From Ectocarpus siliculosus (taxonomy: Eukaryota; Sar; Phaeophyceae; Ectocarpales; Ectocarpaceae): a stretch of 64,000 bases of DNA. The translations under genes and the position numbers were made by a program. Below, in pieces: positions 17,455-30,388 of the stretch. Numbering within the stretch: the first letter of the stretch is position 1; the number at the start of each line of letters is the position of its first letter. The DNA is taken from positions 171,754 to 235,753 of the forward strand of contig FN649746.1 in assembly GCA_000310025.1 (NCBI GenBank). The letters are read 5' to 3'. The notes beneath the pieces are model-generated. The model had not been told where the DNA came from. It saw only the letters and a program-made list of their open reading frames with translations, and did no database searches.

Positions 17455-18420
17455 ATGGAAGTCGGGAACATGGCATATCTTGCGGTGAGCAACAACAACG
17501 AACGGTTCCCCGGGGTCATGCGGTGGTGTTGGGCCGCATGCTCGCTGTGCTGCAACCGTCTTGTCCTGGCTGTTTGTGCTCGTGTTGTTGGGCTGTCGTA
17601 GGGACGCGCGTTGGTGAACAGGAAGAAGGTCGTGCCATGCATTGAGGAAGTGTTGCCTCATGGTCGCGGCGATGACTGCTGCTGTAGTATCATTACTTTA
17701 TTTTATTTTTCCAAGGAAAAACACACTCCATTTTTTTTCCCGTCATCATTCCGTTTATTATTCTGGACTCGATCCATCATACCTTGGGTACAGTGCTGGA
17801 CACAACAGCCGGGGTCACAAAGGAGGAAGGCCACGCAGATAGGAGTTGAATTCTCCGCCTTCTTTCCTGCGGTGCTTGCCTTGATTTTACAAGTACTTCT
17901 GAAACAGAAGAAAAAGGGCTTGCGTGCCATGTTTGGTCCAGACCAAAACACCCCGTATTCCAGTGGCTGAGGGTATAGGAGCACGCCCTTCCACACTGGG
18001 AGTTGCATCGTTTTCTAACCAGCAATTGACGATTGTTTGGGGTGAACGGTACCGAAATCGACCACTGCTGGTACATTCCTCCTCTGCTTCCATTCAGAGT
18101 CGTCTCACTCCCCCGGTGCGACAGTTGGTTGCGGATGTTGTGGCCTATCATATATCATAGCAGTGTGCTTGACTTGAGTTGCGATGTACAGCAGTATGGA
18201 TGTAAACAAACTGTAGAGAAGAAGATGGGTAGAGTACAGTACAGTAGTACACCTACCGCCCAACCATGCCCGACACAACAACACTACAATACAACCACAA
18301 ACGGATTATTCACACACAACACAAATCACATAATACACATTACATGCATAGTCTACATAGTGTAGTTTTTTTTTGTTGTTGTTGGGTTGATGGGATGACT
18401 TGCGGCAGGGGGGGGCAACT

Positions 18421-18460
<40 letters not shown>

Positions 18461-19663
18461 TACCATAACTTTCCCAGCTCTCTGCTCTGAATAGATATAT
18501 ATATATACCCTCTTTTCACGAAAGAAAAAAAAAGTATGCATACAATAGCCAGGAGTATTACTGCTATCAGTAGTAGTAGTACTCTACCAAAAACTATTAC
18601 TCCGTATTCTAATAGTAGGCTTGGCATTATATCCGGCGTTCGTTATACCGTACCAACTCGACCCACATCGTCACTGTGCGATCCCTCTGCCTTTGGATTG
18701 TGGCAGGTGGTTGTCGAGGCGATCATCGCGCTCGCGGAGACGGGAAAACGCGCTTCTCTCCTGCCGTCGCTGAAGAAGCAGCTGCCAAGGGTGAAGAGCA
18801 AGCTGCGGTCGGCGATACAGGCCGGAGTCGAGGACGGCTCGCTAGTGAAGGTGTTCGTCTAAGCGTGTTTGCCTATGCATATGTGACACGTTTTTCTTCA
18901 ACGTGCGTCGGTCTTGATTATGGCAGTACTTGGCGCTCTCTCCAAGGACTATCGCAAAGGGAGTCGAAGAAAAAACGAGAGCCGCGGCGAGAAAAAAAAC
19001 GGCATGGTCCAGTGTCCAATGTCCGGTTTCGGAGTAGAATTGTACAAGGAGAATACACAACAACACCACATCGAAAAAATTCTCTGCTCTTCTGCTCTTC
19101 TGCTAGCATCTTTTCCTGCAGTTGGCCACTCTCTGCCCGACACTTGTCTTGGTTCAATGGGACTCCTCTCTACACCAGTGGATTCAGAATAGTCTGGAAT
19201 CGGAATATATTTATCCCTCCCAATCGTTGTTCCTGGAACCCATTTCACTATCTAGACTAGCGTAAATGACACAAGATAACACTCCCCCTGGACAGATTTT
19301 GAAATCTGGATTTCTCAACAGCAGAAAGAGCCACAGCGCCGAAAACAGTTGCGTTGAAGCTGTCTCGTCGAGAGCTTTCCGAAAATGTATTGTTTCATTT
19401 ATGTATCCTCTTCGTCGTGGCGTATTCGAGCTTTGAAAATTGGTCCAGGGGGTGTGTTATCTTGTGTCGTATACGGTATACTCTGAAGGGCCATATACAC
19501 CTGTTGGCGTTGTTGACGGTTGTACGGAAAAAATAATGTATCGAAGCCCTTGCGTATCTTAACACCAACGTCTATCGCCCCGTTTGTGCCTGCACGAGAA
19601 ATAGAGAAAGAGCGAAAGAGCGAGAGAGATGGAGAGAGAGAGAAATAGAGAAGAGAGAGAAAT

Positions 19664-19694
<31 letters not shown>

Positions 19695-21872
19695 GAGATA
19701 GAGACGGACAGACGGGCGGACAGAGGGACGACTCGCCACCCCCTAAGTGGACAACGATACAAGGTTGTTGCTGAAACGTTCGTGTATCGCTGTTCTAACA
19801 AAAATGCCGACCCACCTAACGGGTTTGTGTGTTCCTTCTATTGTTCCAAGTTCACGAGCATGGCTATTGTGTGTATGTGAGAGCGTATTCCTCTCTTAAC
19901 AAGCGCTGAAGCAACGTAGAAGCTACCCTGAGCCATCAGCATGGACGCAAAGCTGACCAACCCTTTGCATCCCGTGCGTTTGTTGCCACCGTCGTGATTT
20001 TCCCCGGATTTTTCCTGCTTTGGCCGTCAACCTGTGTCCTCGGTACGACAAAAAAATACACGAACACAATTTGGTGGACACGACCCACAAACGAAGGCGA
20101 TCAGGGGCAGCAGGGACTCTCGACGATATGGTCCCCTTGGGAGCCTCCTCCGGACTCTCGTGCTCATTGTGAGTGATTGACCTCGGTCACAGCGGCCACC
20201 ACATCCTCCTTATGTCTGACAGAGCAGAAGGGCATGATCCACCGCGAAGTTTACTATAATAGTAATTCAAGCGTTGCAGGAAAGGGGAGCGCAGTGCATC
20301 ACAGTATAGATATCGTCAAACGTTGCAGAGAGTCAGGCAAGTCGATGTGGGAAACTGTTGGATGGGCTGTTCATCTATTCATGTTCCGGTTGCCTCTTCA
20401 AGCAGCGTGTTGAACGTTTGGTTGACGAATATGGTCGCACCTAAGAAGCGTAAAAACACGGTACATGTAGACTATGCGCTTGCTTTCTGCCATTTATGTT
20501 GCTGCGTGATCATCCTTCATTTTACGGATGTACTCTCATGTAAACGCATGCCGTAGTCGTTAGACCATTGATCTCGCATCCCTACAATGCCGGCACGGAG
20601 CGATATTCCGGATCAATGCCATCCCAGGCTGCAATTCATAAGGACGAACCAGAACAGCTGGTCATCGTCCTTGCGGTTGCTGCGCCAATCCAGATATGCC
20701 ATGAGTTGATTGGGCATTTGGGGGGGGGGGGTGTACTCATAACCGTGCATGCCGTAGTCGTTAGACCATTGACCTCGCACCCTACAAAGCCGGAACGGAG
20801 CACGCCGGGTTCTCACCGGACCAGGCTCTCACATCACCAAGCGCGAAGCGCCGTGTTATTCGGCGAGTCGCATGAAGGGTGCGCTGCATCATGCTAAGGG
20901 TGTTCGGCATCTTATGCTTGCTTCCTTGCGTACGGATGACAGCTGCGTATGACTTAATTTATTTTCTGGTGCTTTCACTCCAGGGACAGTTGTAGGCACT
21001 GTGTAACTCCCTCGAGGGTGCTTGACCAGTATTAACACGACGTGGTGCGATCATCCCCCTTGCGTGGAGTGAGGGTTCTCGACCCCGCACAACATAATCT
21101 ACTCGACCACCATCATGGTTGTACCGCAAAAAAAAAAAAAAAGCAAAAAAAAAAACGGTACCCTGGTTGCCGAGCTCACGAAGTGATCGGCTTGTTTTAC
21201 AACATCGCTGCCAAGCGACGAAAACCCAACCCCGATGGCAAACACCGGGGGGGGCGGGAGGGGTAATTCTACCGCGTGCGTGTCCATTCCGAATCGTGTC
21301 AACTCAATAGCCGCTCTGATCCGGGGCTCCTGCCAAACAACTTCACGAGCGAGCACCCTCCGCTCCACTCCTGGTGCCTAGTAGCCAAGTATCATTGATT
21401 CTGCACGGCCCGAAAAATATTTCCACAGGCCAAAACCTACAAGCTCGGCTCCGCGGGAGGAAAGACGTCAAGATCATCCGTCGCCAGGGGAAAGAAGAAG
21501 CCCATGGTTACCGTTACCAGGAGAAAGGCAGAAGTCGTCAGAGCCAGCGATTCCGCCACCGCCGCTAGGAGGAAAAGCGCCTCGAAAAGGAAGACTAGGG
21601 TTTCCACGTCGGCGAAGGCGCCCTCCACCGCCGTCTCGAACGCTGGCAAAAAGATCGCTGCTGTATTTTGGCCCGGGCGACGGACCGGTAAGTCCGCCAG
21701 AAAGACCGCTTGCGTCAAGAGAGCCGGGAAGCCGGCAACGGTAGTGTCGAGATGGACAGCGGCAGCAGCCGGGAAAAAGAGGGCGGCGGTAGCGAGAAAG
21801 AAGACCGTCACCAAGGGGAGGACCGTCGCAAAGACCAAGGCAACAACGAGCAAGAAGGTTGCCAAAAGATGA
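17455..21872 (+). CDS. Linker histone H1
   Basis: Three phase-0 exons give 205 residues: 17455-17484, 18707-18850 and 21429-21872. Residues 11-62 match a linker-histone winged-helix (H15) domain: VVEAIIALAETGKR, SLLPSLKKQL, LRSAIQAGVEDGSLVK, then AKTYKLG at the end of the fold. The remaining 140 or so residues are a Lys/Ala/Arg/Ser/Thr-rich tail ending SKKVAKR, as expected for linker DNA binding. The protein compacts chromatin between nucleosomes. The first exon (MEVGNMAYLA, donor GTGAGC) is short and inferred from phase and from how it completes the start of helix 1; it is the least certain part. The introns of 1.2 and 2.6 kb are large for a histone gene and suggest a polyadenylated, replication-independent transcript. 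Intron 1 contains a CAG run; intron 2 holds a MITE copy and two copies of the G-tract repeat. Confidence 0.85.
18421..18462 (+). repeat. CAG repeat, about 13 units (H1 intron 1)
   Basis: Uninterrupted CAG run ending CAATACC. It lies in intron 1 of the histone H1 gene. Confidence 0.85.
19259..19482 (+). mobile_element. MITE-like element, copy 2 (H1 intron 2)
   Basis: Left end ACACAAGATAACACTCCCCC; interior GTCTCGTCGAGAGCTTTCCG; right end GAGCTTTGAAAATTGGTCCA then GGGGGTGTGTTATCTTGTG. The orientation of the interior is opposite to copy 1. Confidence 0.8.
19612..19710 (+). repeat. GA-rich microsatellite (H1 intron 2)
   Basis: GAGA with AAATAGAGA interruptions over about 95 bases. No gene support on either strand. 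Confidence 0.85.
20531..20640 (+). repeat. G-tract repeat family, short copy without G-run
   Basis: Conserved end ACTCTCATGTAAACGCATGC then CGTAGTCGTTAGACCATTGA and GCCGGCACGGAGCG. This is the one copy lacking an adjacent G homopolymer. It lies about 190 bases upstream of the long copy, in H1 intron 2. Confidence 0.75.
20719..21135 (+). repeat. G-tract repeat family, long copy
   Basis: Begins with a G-run and GTGTACTCAT, and matches the reverse complement of bases 1-430 along its whole length, ending near an A-rich tract at about 21127. It lies in H1 intron 2. The long copies contain no recognisable reverse transcriptase or transposase. Confidence 0.85.
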
Positions 21873-22999
21873 GGCGGTATGTGGGGAGCCGGGAGTCCGC
21901 TGTGTGGCTGGACTGGCCATTGGCGGTGATCGTGCTGGGGCAGGAGAACAGCGACGTTTGTGGAATAGTTTTTCGTATCTCGAAGAGGGCATGCGCACGT
22001 TTGGGAGAAACGATCAGATGGATGCTATGCGATGAGCGCATAACGGTCAAGAGGCGGCTTTTTGTCGACAGTTATCATGGGTAGAGAGAGATCTTGTGGA
22101 GGGCGTTGTTGATCCCGGAGAGCTATCTCTTGCGTCTTCGTGAGAGCCAGAGATTCCGGAGATCTCTTACGTCTTCGTGAGTGGTGGGCATGAGCAACCA
22201 CGTTTCATATAGATTACTGTACCCGGAGTATGTACATTCATGATGGTGGCAATGAGTGGTACAACGGTCCCTCGTCACTTTAAAGGAGACAACAAGCAGT
22301 ATGCCGAGGGTCTGCCCCTACTTGTTGCGGCGTGTCGTTCTTAGGGATACGAGGATATTGTTGGTGGACATCCTCGACTACATAGCACTGAACTGTGACT
22401 CAGGCTCCTAAAGAGTGAAGCACTGGGATCTGCTTCCGTGTGTTGTTGTACGTCAACGTTTTTTTCGCCCTGGCGTTCGTTGTTGTTGTTGTTGTTGTTG
22501 CTGTTGCTGTTGTTCCACTATATTTCGAACGTAGGTTTCGACACCAAAACCTGTGCCTACACTCTTCTTGTAATTCTAGGTTTAGCAGGAAGAACAAGGG
22601 TGGGGATTTCTGCTGTCTATGTAAGCCTGGCTGGCACGTGAAGCGTGAAATACAACGGAACTTTAGACTGGAGCTAAATAGAGCACATGGGACGAAAATA
22701 CTGTAATCCACTCTGTTCTCCGTGTTGAGCCCCCGGCGTGATGAACGACGCTGGGCGTCAATCTGGCAGCACGATTCGAAGCAGGGTCAGGAGGAGTGTA
22801 GGACACTGAGAGTCGTAGGAACTGTACAGAGAGACGGAATGTGCGTGGTGTTCAGATGCACGTGACAAATGATCAGTCTGTATTATTATCGGCTTGCCCT
22901 TGTTTGGCGTAATAAAGTGTCGTGTACAGTACAGCGTAAAAAAGTGTCGTCTACAGTACATAGTTTAGGGCTCCATCCGTTGTGAAACTGCCGATCGAC

Positions 23000-23038
<39 letters not shown>

Positions 23039-23439
23039 ACGAACTTGTTTTCAACCCAATACAATCCATACTCAAAAAAACTAAATAGACAACTTCAATT
23101 CATTTCTGTAGACAATATCTGCTTCGTTCGGTAGAACTCTATCCATCGACAAAATCAACGCGGTGTCGCAAGGGGGTCGCGGAGTGTTCACATGACCGCC
23201 CCTCAATCTTTTACCATCGTACCTCGGAGTATGCATGTACTCACACACACGGTCGAATCAGATTATGTCAAGTCTCTCTCGTTCTTCCTTCCAAGAAGCG
23301 GCGAGACTTCATGATACGCACATGCGTGGTCTTCTGCACATATAGATAGGCACCCCAACCACAACTCCCTCGTCGGCATTCTATGCCCACCACGACGTGA
23401 CGTGCGGAGGTTCATGCTCGAGGGTAAAGACAGTATATC
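21873..23439. other. Spacer between histone H1 and the EF-hand gene
   Basis: Contains GTT/GCT repeats (22483-22515) and a GA run. No histone-type stem-loop was found after the H1 stop codon. No gene seen. Confidence 0.6.
22999..23035 (+). repeat. (GA)n microsatellite
   Basis: Pure GA run in the spacer between H1 and the EF-hand gene. Confidence 0.9.
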
Positions 23440-24949
23440 ATGCTCAACAAAGGTGCTCGTATCAACAACAGGCTCAAGAATGCCGCCCGTGCCGTCTCCT
23501 CCGCGTTAAACAAAGACAGCCGCGAAGCCGGCGCTGACGGAGATGACGATTCCAAAGTAAGTCGAGGTGTCGAGGCCCGTCGACTACTACTACGTGCTAC
23601 GACCGACCGCACTGTCGCTTAATAACTTGTCGACGACATAGTAGCAATTCAGTTGCTCCGCCGTAGATCAAGCATATGCCTTGCGTTCACGCGTTGCCCA
23701 CATGACGGCAACCCAACGACTACACTCCATGCGTGCGACGTTCGACAATAATAAATTCTCGGCCGTTCTCCTCGTTTCCTACCGGGTATGTACTTTTAAT
23801 TAACGTGTTGGACGCGGCGGTGCCACGACGGACCTTTGCGAGCGAGAAGAGCCCTCAACTTCTGTTCAGCGACCTAGAGGTGGACCGACTCAAGATCGCG
23901 TTCGACATTCATGCAAACGAAGACGAGCACGTGGTGTACGTCGAAGACTTGAAGGACCTCCTGAAGACGCTCTTTATTGTAGGTGGTCGTGATTGTATGC
24001 CTGGGAACCATGTAGATTTAATGTACGCCGCACCTCCCTCTACGCCGACTCTCACCCACAACGTGTGCATGCGTAGTCTACACATGTTGGAGACGACGCG
24101 CCTTATGCTACATAGATAGGCGATAGCTACGTGTTCCGGAGAGTTATTCGTGTTGTCATCATCGCCAAAGTTGAACAGTAGGGAGAGGTGCCGTTGAGTC
24201 CATCACCGTGTGTGTGGTGGCATTAATGATCGTCCCTCGCGATGTGCCCGTAACATTTGATATCCCGATTCTTCGGGCTCTTGTTGATGAAGGTGCCCAC
24301 CAAGGCAGAACTGAGCTCATTAACTTCAAAGATGGACTCAGACAAGACGGGCAAGGTAGACTTTGGCTCGTTCTTCGCTGCCATGGCCGCCTTCATGAAG
24401 CCGAAGTACGGGCGAGAGAAGCTCGACAGAGCTTTCGACGAAATATCGGGGTGAGCTTCGCAACAACAGCGAGAGGGCACTGCTACAATGAATAGGAGAG
24501 GTCAGCCAGCACGACCTGAACCATGAACAACCAATAAACATGTGGTCTACAAACAATGTTCATATTATTGCAGTGTATTCCTCTCTCTACGGTATTACTG
24601 CCGATCTTCATTGTTCCTCAGCACGTCACTACTACTGCGCCGTCTGCTACAGATTTCGCACGGCCAACCGCAAATAAATTTCCATTCTTAAAAAAAAAAC
24701 CGACTTACTACCGGGAAACTGCGGGCAACTTTTCTCTCGTTGTGCCATGTTCCTCTGACACAAATGTTCAGGGGGTTGGATGAAATCGACGCCACTTTTC
24801 TCCATCGGACGATGGTTCACCTGGGCCAGTCGACCATTCGCTACGCCGATTGCGAGGCTATGATCTGCGAAGTGGATCGGAATGGTCACGGGCGTATTTC
24901 GAAACGTGACTTTCATCATCTGCAAACGTGCACCACCGACAATATATGA
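23440..24949 (+). CDS. Small calmodulin-like EF-hand protein
   Basis: Four exons (23440-23556, 23850-23978, 24293-24450, 24772-24949) join in phase to 193 residues. The second exon could begin at 23847 instead. After a basic N-terminus of about 39 residues come four regions spaced like the EF-hands of calmodulin or centrin. Region 1 (DIHANEDEHVVYVE) is degenerate. Region 2 has the loop DSDKTGKVDFGS, acidic at positions 1, 3 and 9 but Ser at 12. Region 3, around FDEISGGLDEID, lacks a proper loop. Region 4 has the loop DRNGHGRISKRD, nearly canonical but with Asp instead of Glu at position 12. Probably one or two sites bind calcium (or magnesium, given the Asp at position 12). It could be a regulatory light chain or a flagellar or cytoskeletal sensor; the exact family is not recognised. 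Confidence 0.8.
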
Positions 24950-25521
24950 TTCAAAGTAAAGCAGTGTGGACACGACGCTGGACGTAGGTGTGGTCCACTA
25001 TTCAGCAACACAACATTTTGTCAGGGGTCAGGAAGGTCATGGCACAATGGCTTTACTATCGTTGGAGGGTGGAACCTCCTGGTTGCAAGAAGATCTTGTT
25101 TGTACAGTGGTCCTATTTTCGATAAACCTAGCACAGGATGCGAGCAGCAAATAAATGTCAATTGAGTATTGAATATTGAAGACGATGGTGTGATTGTGGG
25201 CGACAAGCAGAATAACGTGAGCTTCTTCTCTATTGGAATCGTGTTGAGGGCTCAATTTAGCAGCGACGAGCTTGCAACAAACTCTCTCGCACACGATCGC
25301 GCATGATCTCTTCTTGCTTAAAGCTGGCGCCCTGCCGTAGAAAAAAGTGATTACAGCTACCGCTCGAGAGCAACGCGGGTACCGAAACGCGCCGCATAGA
25401 TAGTCAGACGCGGCTGTTGGTGATGCTATTTAGTACAATAGCGCATGATTCAACGGCCAAGCAAGCCAGAAGCCGAAAAACACGAGGTACTACAGTACCG
25501 CTGTAACGAAACGATGTGGTC

Positions 25522-26116
25522 NNNNNNNNNNNNNNNNNNNNNNNNNNNNNNNNNNNNNNNNNNNNNNNNNNNNNNNNNNNNNNNNNNNNNNNNNNNNNNN
25601 NNNNNNNNNNNNNNNNNNNNNNNNNNNNNNNNNNNNNNNNNNNNNNNNNNNNNNNNNNNNNNNNNNNNNNNNNNNNNNNNNNNNNNNNNNNNNNNNNNNN
25701 NNNNNNNNNNNNNNNNNNNNNNNNNNNNNNNNNNNNNNNNNNNNNNNNNNNNNNNNNNNNNNNNNNNNNNNNNNNNNNNNNNNNNNNNNNNNNNNNNNNN
25801 NNNNNNNNNNNNNNNNNNNNNNNNNNNNNNNNNNNNNNNNNNNNNNNNNNNNNNNNNNNNNNNNNNNNNNNNNNNNNNNNNNNNNNNNNNNNNNNNNNNN
25901 NNNNNNNNNNNNNNNNNNNNNNNNNNNNNNNNNNNNNNNNNNNNNNNNNNNNNNNNNNNNNNNNNNNNNNNNNNNNNNNNNNNNNNNNNNNNNNNNNNNN
26001 NNNNNNNNNNNNNNNNNNNNNNNNNNNNNNNNNNNNNNNNNNNNNNNNNNNNNNNNNNNNNNNNNNNNNNNNNNNNNNNNNNNNNNNNNNNNNNNNNNNN
26101 NNNNNNNNNNNNNNNN
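25522..26116. other. Assembly gap (595 N)
   Basis: Run of N. The right edge begins in a C-run, suggesting the sequencing reaction stopped in a homopolymer. Confidence 0.99.
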
Positions 26117-27144
26117 CCCCCCCCCCCCCCCCCACACACAGCCGCCCCTTCCGATGCATCACCAAACGTCATACCAAACGATCCGGCGACTTGACTCCGG
26201 TGTTCAGCCGTTCGTTTGCGCGCTCCTGCGTCTCAGAATACCTACAGTGTTCATTCAGCTCAGACCGAGAAAATGATGCTGAGCCAGGCTATACGGCTGT
26301 TTTTGTCGTACCACTCGCAACTGCGGTTGACGCGTTGGGCCTCGCCCACGGGTGCATGCAAAACGAGCAATGATGGTGTAGGATATCAACCTTGAACATT
26401 CTTAAACACCAACATCAATGTCTATGTTAGTACTCTTGTGTTTCAGTCCACGTGTAAACCCAGCCCCTTATACTGTGTGTCATTCCGTCTTTCGTCGTTG
26501 GGCGCATTTTTCAATCTCTCTGGCACCACTCTCAGCACTATTACACGAATTTCTCTGGGCTAAGGAAACATCGGGCCATCTTTGGCAGCTTTGGACCTAC
26601 GTTTCTTTCCGTAAAGCAACTTTCTTGTGCTACGTGTAGTTACTCTCTTCTCTCTCACCATCGTACGATAGCACGAACACTAGGCCATCATTCCGCGGCA
26701 ACACGATGGCAGATACATGGAGCTTCGGAGCTCGAAGCAACACAGACAAGCAAACATTCAACACACAGCCGAGACCCAACTCACAAACTACCGATGGCGT
26801 TTGAGCGGCCATCACGCAATGTCATTGCGCTATCAAGCCCCATCGCTATCAAGCTCCATTCTCACCTCCAAACAGCAAACAACCTTTAGCACTAAAAACG
26901 GAAGCCTAGAGAGCACGTTAGCCCTGACGCACGAATGCGCGTGGTTTGTACTCTCATGGTATCGCTGTACTATTGTACCACATGCCAGCGGTAACCCACA
27001 ACGAAAACTCACTTCATACGGCGCGATGCCGTCTCCGACATCACATGCATCATATTTCTACACGCCACCCCAAACAGATATCAAATGAGACCAATTCCTC
27101 GACCTGAAAACACACAGAGAGCTGCGGATACGCCTCTACGCGTT

Positions 27145-27208
27145 CGGTATGTGGAACATGGTATGTGGAACACGGTATGTGGAACGCGGTATGCGGAACA
27201 CCTTGGAC
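27145..27208 (+). repeat. Minisatellite GGTATGTGGAACACG, four units
   Basis: Four copies of a 15-base unit GGTATGTGGAACAC(G), each differing at one or two positions. Confidence 0.8.
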
Positions 27209-28214
27209 TCCAAGTCGATGGCACCCCCCACACTCCTCCTGCACCACGATAATTCCGTACCGCTGTGCGCCGCCGCCTGATAGCGTCCAACACTGCTCGG
27301 GATCTACTGCACACTGCACACACAGAGTGGGGGCGGCGGCATGTGTTGCTCCATGCCACCATCCGTGGCAATAACAACCTTTCAACAACGACAAGCAAAG
27401 GAAGTCCAATTACTGTACTGCCGACAATCACGACCGCAATAAGAAACAAGAAAGCCGAGAACCAAGGCGCGCGTTCCAAACGCCCCCCTCCACCAATCAC
27501 CGACCAGCAGGATACGGGACATCCCTCCCAATGACAACATTCACGCAACAGAAGAAGCAATTGTATGTGTGCGTGATTGGCAGAAACCGCTTGTCGTAAA
27601 AAAACGAGAGACCATGGAAGGCAAACGTGAACAGGAGACGCAACAGCCGCTTCTACTTAAAAAAAGTCAAAGACCAAGGCTGGCTGACGTTTGTGATGGC
27701 ACTGATACCTCCGAGGATTCGGAATGACAAAACTCAACAGCGCAAAGGTCTTCGGGAAAAAACCTGTGAGACAACGCACGCCTGTAAAAGAGTCAACGCA
27801 CTCTGCTTTTTCACTCGACCCCTACTAAGCTCAAAATATTGCATCCACAGTAGAGGAACGGTTTTTCGGGAAACAACTAACTGTGACACCAGGTCGACAA
27901 TCGAGAGTCGACGCATCACAGCAGGCACAAAAAAACGCACACTGCAAGCTCGGCCTTCGTGCTTCAAACAACAACGCCTTCGCGCGACAGACAAAGTGCA
28001 GACACGCACCCACGCCCTGAAACCAGGCCCTTCCCTCCCTCCCTCATGAGCCGTGTACATTCATCAGAATCGGCACCAAAACGGCATGCACCACTTCAGG
28101 ATCGGTCCGAGGAATGGGCCTCCACAGAAAGTGGCACATGTATAGCGATATCTGCCAACGCTTGCCGTATCGCGTGCCGTTGGCCAGGCTCACACCGACC
28201 CCAACCATAATGAG

Positions 28215-28860
28215 CTACGTGGTGCACGCCACGAACGCTGGATCAATCTTGAGATCATCGCCCGTCACGTTCCGCCCAACCAACGCGCGATACAGAATGC
28301 CGCGAGTCTCCTGACAGAGCATGCCGTCGCCGAGCACCACCTTAGGCGGGTAGCGGTCGAGGCGGCACGCCGATCAGATGCGGTAGAGCATGCCGCTGTC
28401 AAGCATGACCTTTGACTCCACGTCCTCCAGATATTTGAGGCTGAGAGTCACCTCATTGTCGTTGAAGGGTGACGTGCCCTGGACAACCTGAGCGTTTATG
28501 TCGGCGTGCACCTTCGCCAATGATATACTGTTACAAAACAGGCCGGGGGGGGGGGGGCCCCCTGGGGTGCGTATTGTCATCATTGTCAAGGCGCAAGGCG
28601 CAAGGGGTAGGGGTAGGGGGATGTTCCTTTGTCAGTAACAAGAACAACAGAGGCTCACCACGTGCACAGCACCTAGCAATACGGCAGGTGCGACAATGAT
28701 GGACGCTTGGCGTTCTGAGGGTTCTACGTAAGCAACAACGAGAGACAAACATAATTTGCAGAGGCCTGTCTGCTTTTGTCACCAAGCGTACCGCGCGCGC
28801 GCGCGCTCGCAAAACTTACGTGTCCGTAGTGCTTTGGCGGAAGAGCGCTCCCAACGCCAA
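28215..28860 (-). pseudogene. Unidentified gene end with in-frame stop (possible pseudogene)
   Basis: Two minus-strand exons fit together: 28820-28860 (acceptor TTTCAG, donor GTAAGT) and a second exon starting at 28511 after GGCGAAG. The joined reading is GVGSALPPKHYGH followed by VHADINAQVVQGTSPFN and on to SGMLYRI, where a TGA occurs at 28374-28376. The same frame stays open for another 52 codons to a TAG at 28215, with GC-rich third positions and a phrase (KVVLGDGML) that echoes the one just before the stop (KVMLDSGML). The region may be a gene whose real end is the TGA, a gene broken by a nonsense mutation, or a recoded stop. No upstream exons and no family were recognised. Confidence 0.35.
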
Positions 28861-29799
28861 CTGAAACGCATCCATCCGCCTGCCATGAGAAGAGCGAGAG
28901 GGGACACAAAGGTGTAGACAAAAATTGAGCGTGTGTGCCGTCCGGATTTTTTCCAGGGCTTGGTTGTTTGATGCACAGCAATCTTCGCCGAGGGAGTCGA
29001 AGCCAAAAGGAAAGGAAGGGAAAAGAAGGAACAAAGTCGAGGTTTAAGGTTTACCTATATGTACCCGTTCACTGTGGACCTCGTTCTCTACAACTTTCGG
29101 CAGACATATCAGCAACATGCGGCGAGATTCCTGCCGTTTCGATTGGACACCAAAACCGCCGCTGTCTCTGTCTCTGTTTCTCTCTCCACTCACCCTGCGG
29201 AAAGCGGCGCGCTCGGTGTCTTCGTGGCTTCAACGACCTGGGAAACAACATATGCAGTTACGGTTACGGTTAAGGGTGGTTCAGCTTTTTTTTTTCATCT
29301 TCACTTCAAATCAGCCCTCACAGCATTTCTGCCGTTTTACTCCAAGCCCTGGTCACACAGAAGTGTTCCTCTCCCTGATGCCCTCTTACTTACTCCTGCT
29401 TTTCTTTGCTTTCGAAGGTTAGAATTAGGATTCTTCGGGTTGGCAACAACTGAAACAAGGAGCATCCGCCAGAACCTCCTCAGATGCGTAGTTTTGGTGC
29501 CGGTAAAACAGGGAGAAGGTAGTGTCCCCATCGCTACCATCAACTTAAGGGTTAGGGCTAGAAACAAGTCGCGACTGGTTTGGGAGCAGCGGCTTGGTAC
29601 GAAAACCGCCAGATGCAACGATGCTTTGACCTCAGCCCAGGAGGCTTTTCCATACCCTACAGCACCCTGTGCCACTCCCTACACAACAAGGACGACCGAC
29701 TTGTCCGACAGGATCAGATATCGATAAGACCTTGGCCTCATCTCGTCAACAATTCGGCATTTGCGTGGCACTTGCAGGGCTAGGACGACCGCAACACGA

Positions 29800-30200
29800 G
29801 GAATTTTACGTTACATGGCATCGCCTGTCTCACTACGGACACGTCGGTGATGGCGTGCCGTTAGGGGCTAGGACAAGTACATGAGGATTTTTCTAGGGCT
29901 AGAGGTAGGGTTGGGAAAAACATGCCATCGTCTTCTCACAGCGGACACGTCGGTGATGGCCTGCCGTTAGGGGCTAGCACAAAAGCCTTACGCTTAGCGT
30001 TAGAAATAAGGGGGTTAACATGGCATCTTCTACCTCATCACGGATAGGTTGGTAATGGCGTGCCGTGAGGGTCTAGCACGAAGACTTGAGGCTTTTGGGC
30101 TAGAGATAGGGGTGGAGATTGGGTTGGGTAAACATGTCATTGTCTATCTCACCACGGACAGGTCGGTGATGGCGTGCCGCGTCGGGTCCTCGCCTCGTGC
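29800..30200 (+). repeat. Tandem repeat of about 110 bp, four units
   Basis: Units begin near 29812, 29919, 30018 and 30131 with ACATG(G/C)CATC and share CGGTGATGGCGTGCCGT and GGGCTAGAG.TAGGG. Units are 10-20 percent diverged. Confidence 0.8.
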
Positions 30201-30305
30201 CGGCACCTACCAATATGTAGAGGAGGAGATCAACACACAAGGGAGACGAAACGACAAAAATAATGGAGGGCCACGGTAGCATAGGAATTAATTCAGCGTG
30301 AAACA

Positions 30306-30336
30306 GAGAGAGAGGGCGTGAGAGAGAGCGAGAGAG

Positions 30337-30386
<50 letters not shown>
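30306..30386 (+). repeat. GA microsatellite downstream of the NKPGG-motif gene
   Basis: GAGAGAGCGAGAGAGAGCGA followed by pure GA. Produces spurious ORFs in both directions. Confidence 0.9.

Positions 30387-30388
<2 letters not shown>

Larger units (their letters stand above)
24950..28214. other. Long spacer with assembly gap
   Basis: No supported exon outside the gap. A gene could be hidden in the 595-base gap or have short exons that I missed. Confidence 0.5.

Noticed and set aside
25404-26373. Long open frames crossing the first gap
   Set aside because: They consist almost wholly of unknown bases.
29059-29727. 222-codon plus-strand open frame
   Set aside because: Composition is not coding-like and no splice or domain evidence supports it.
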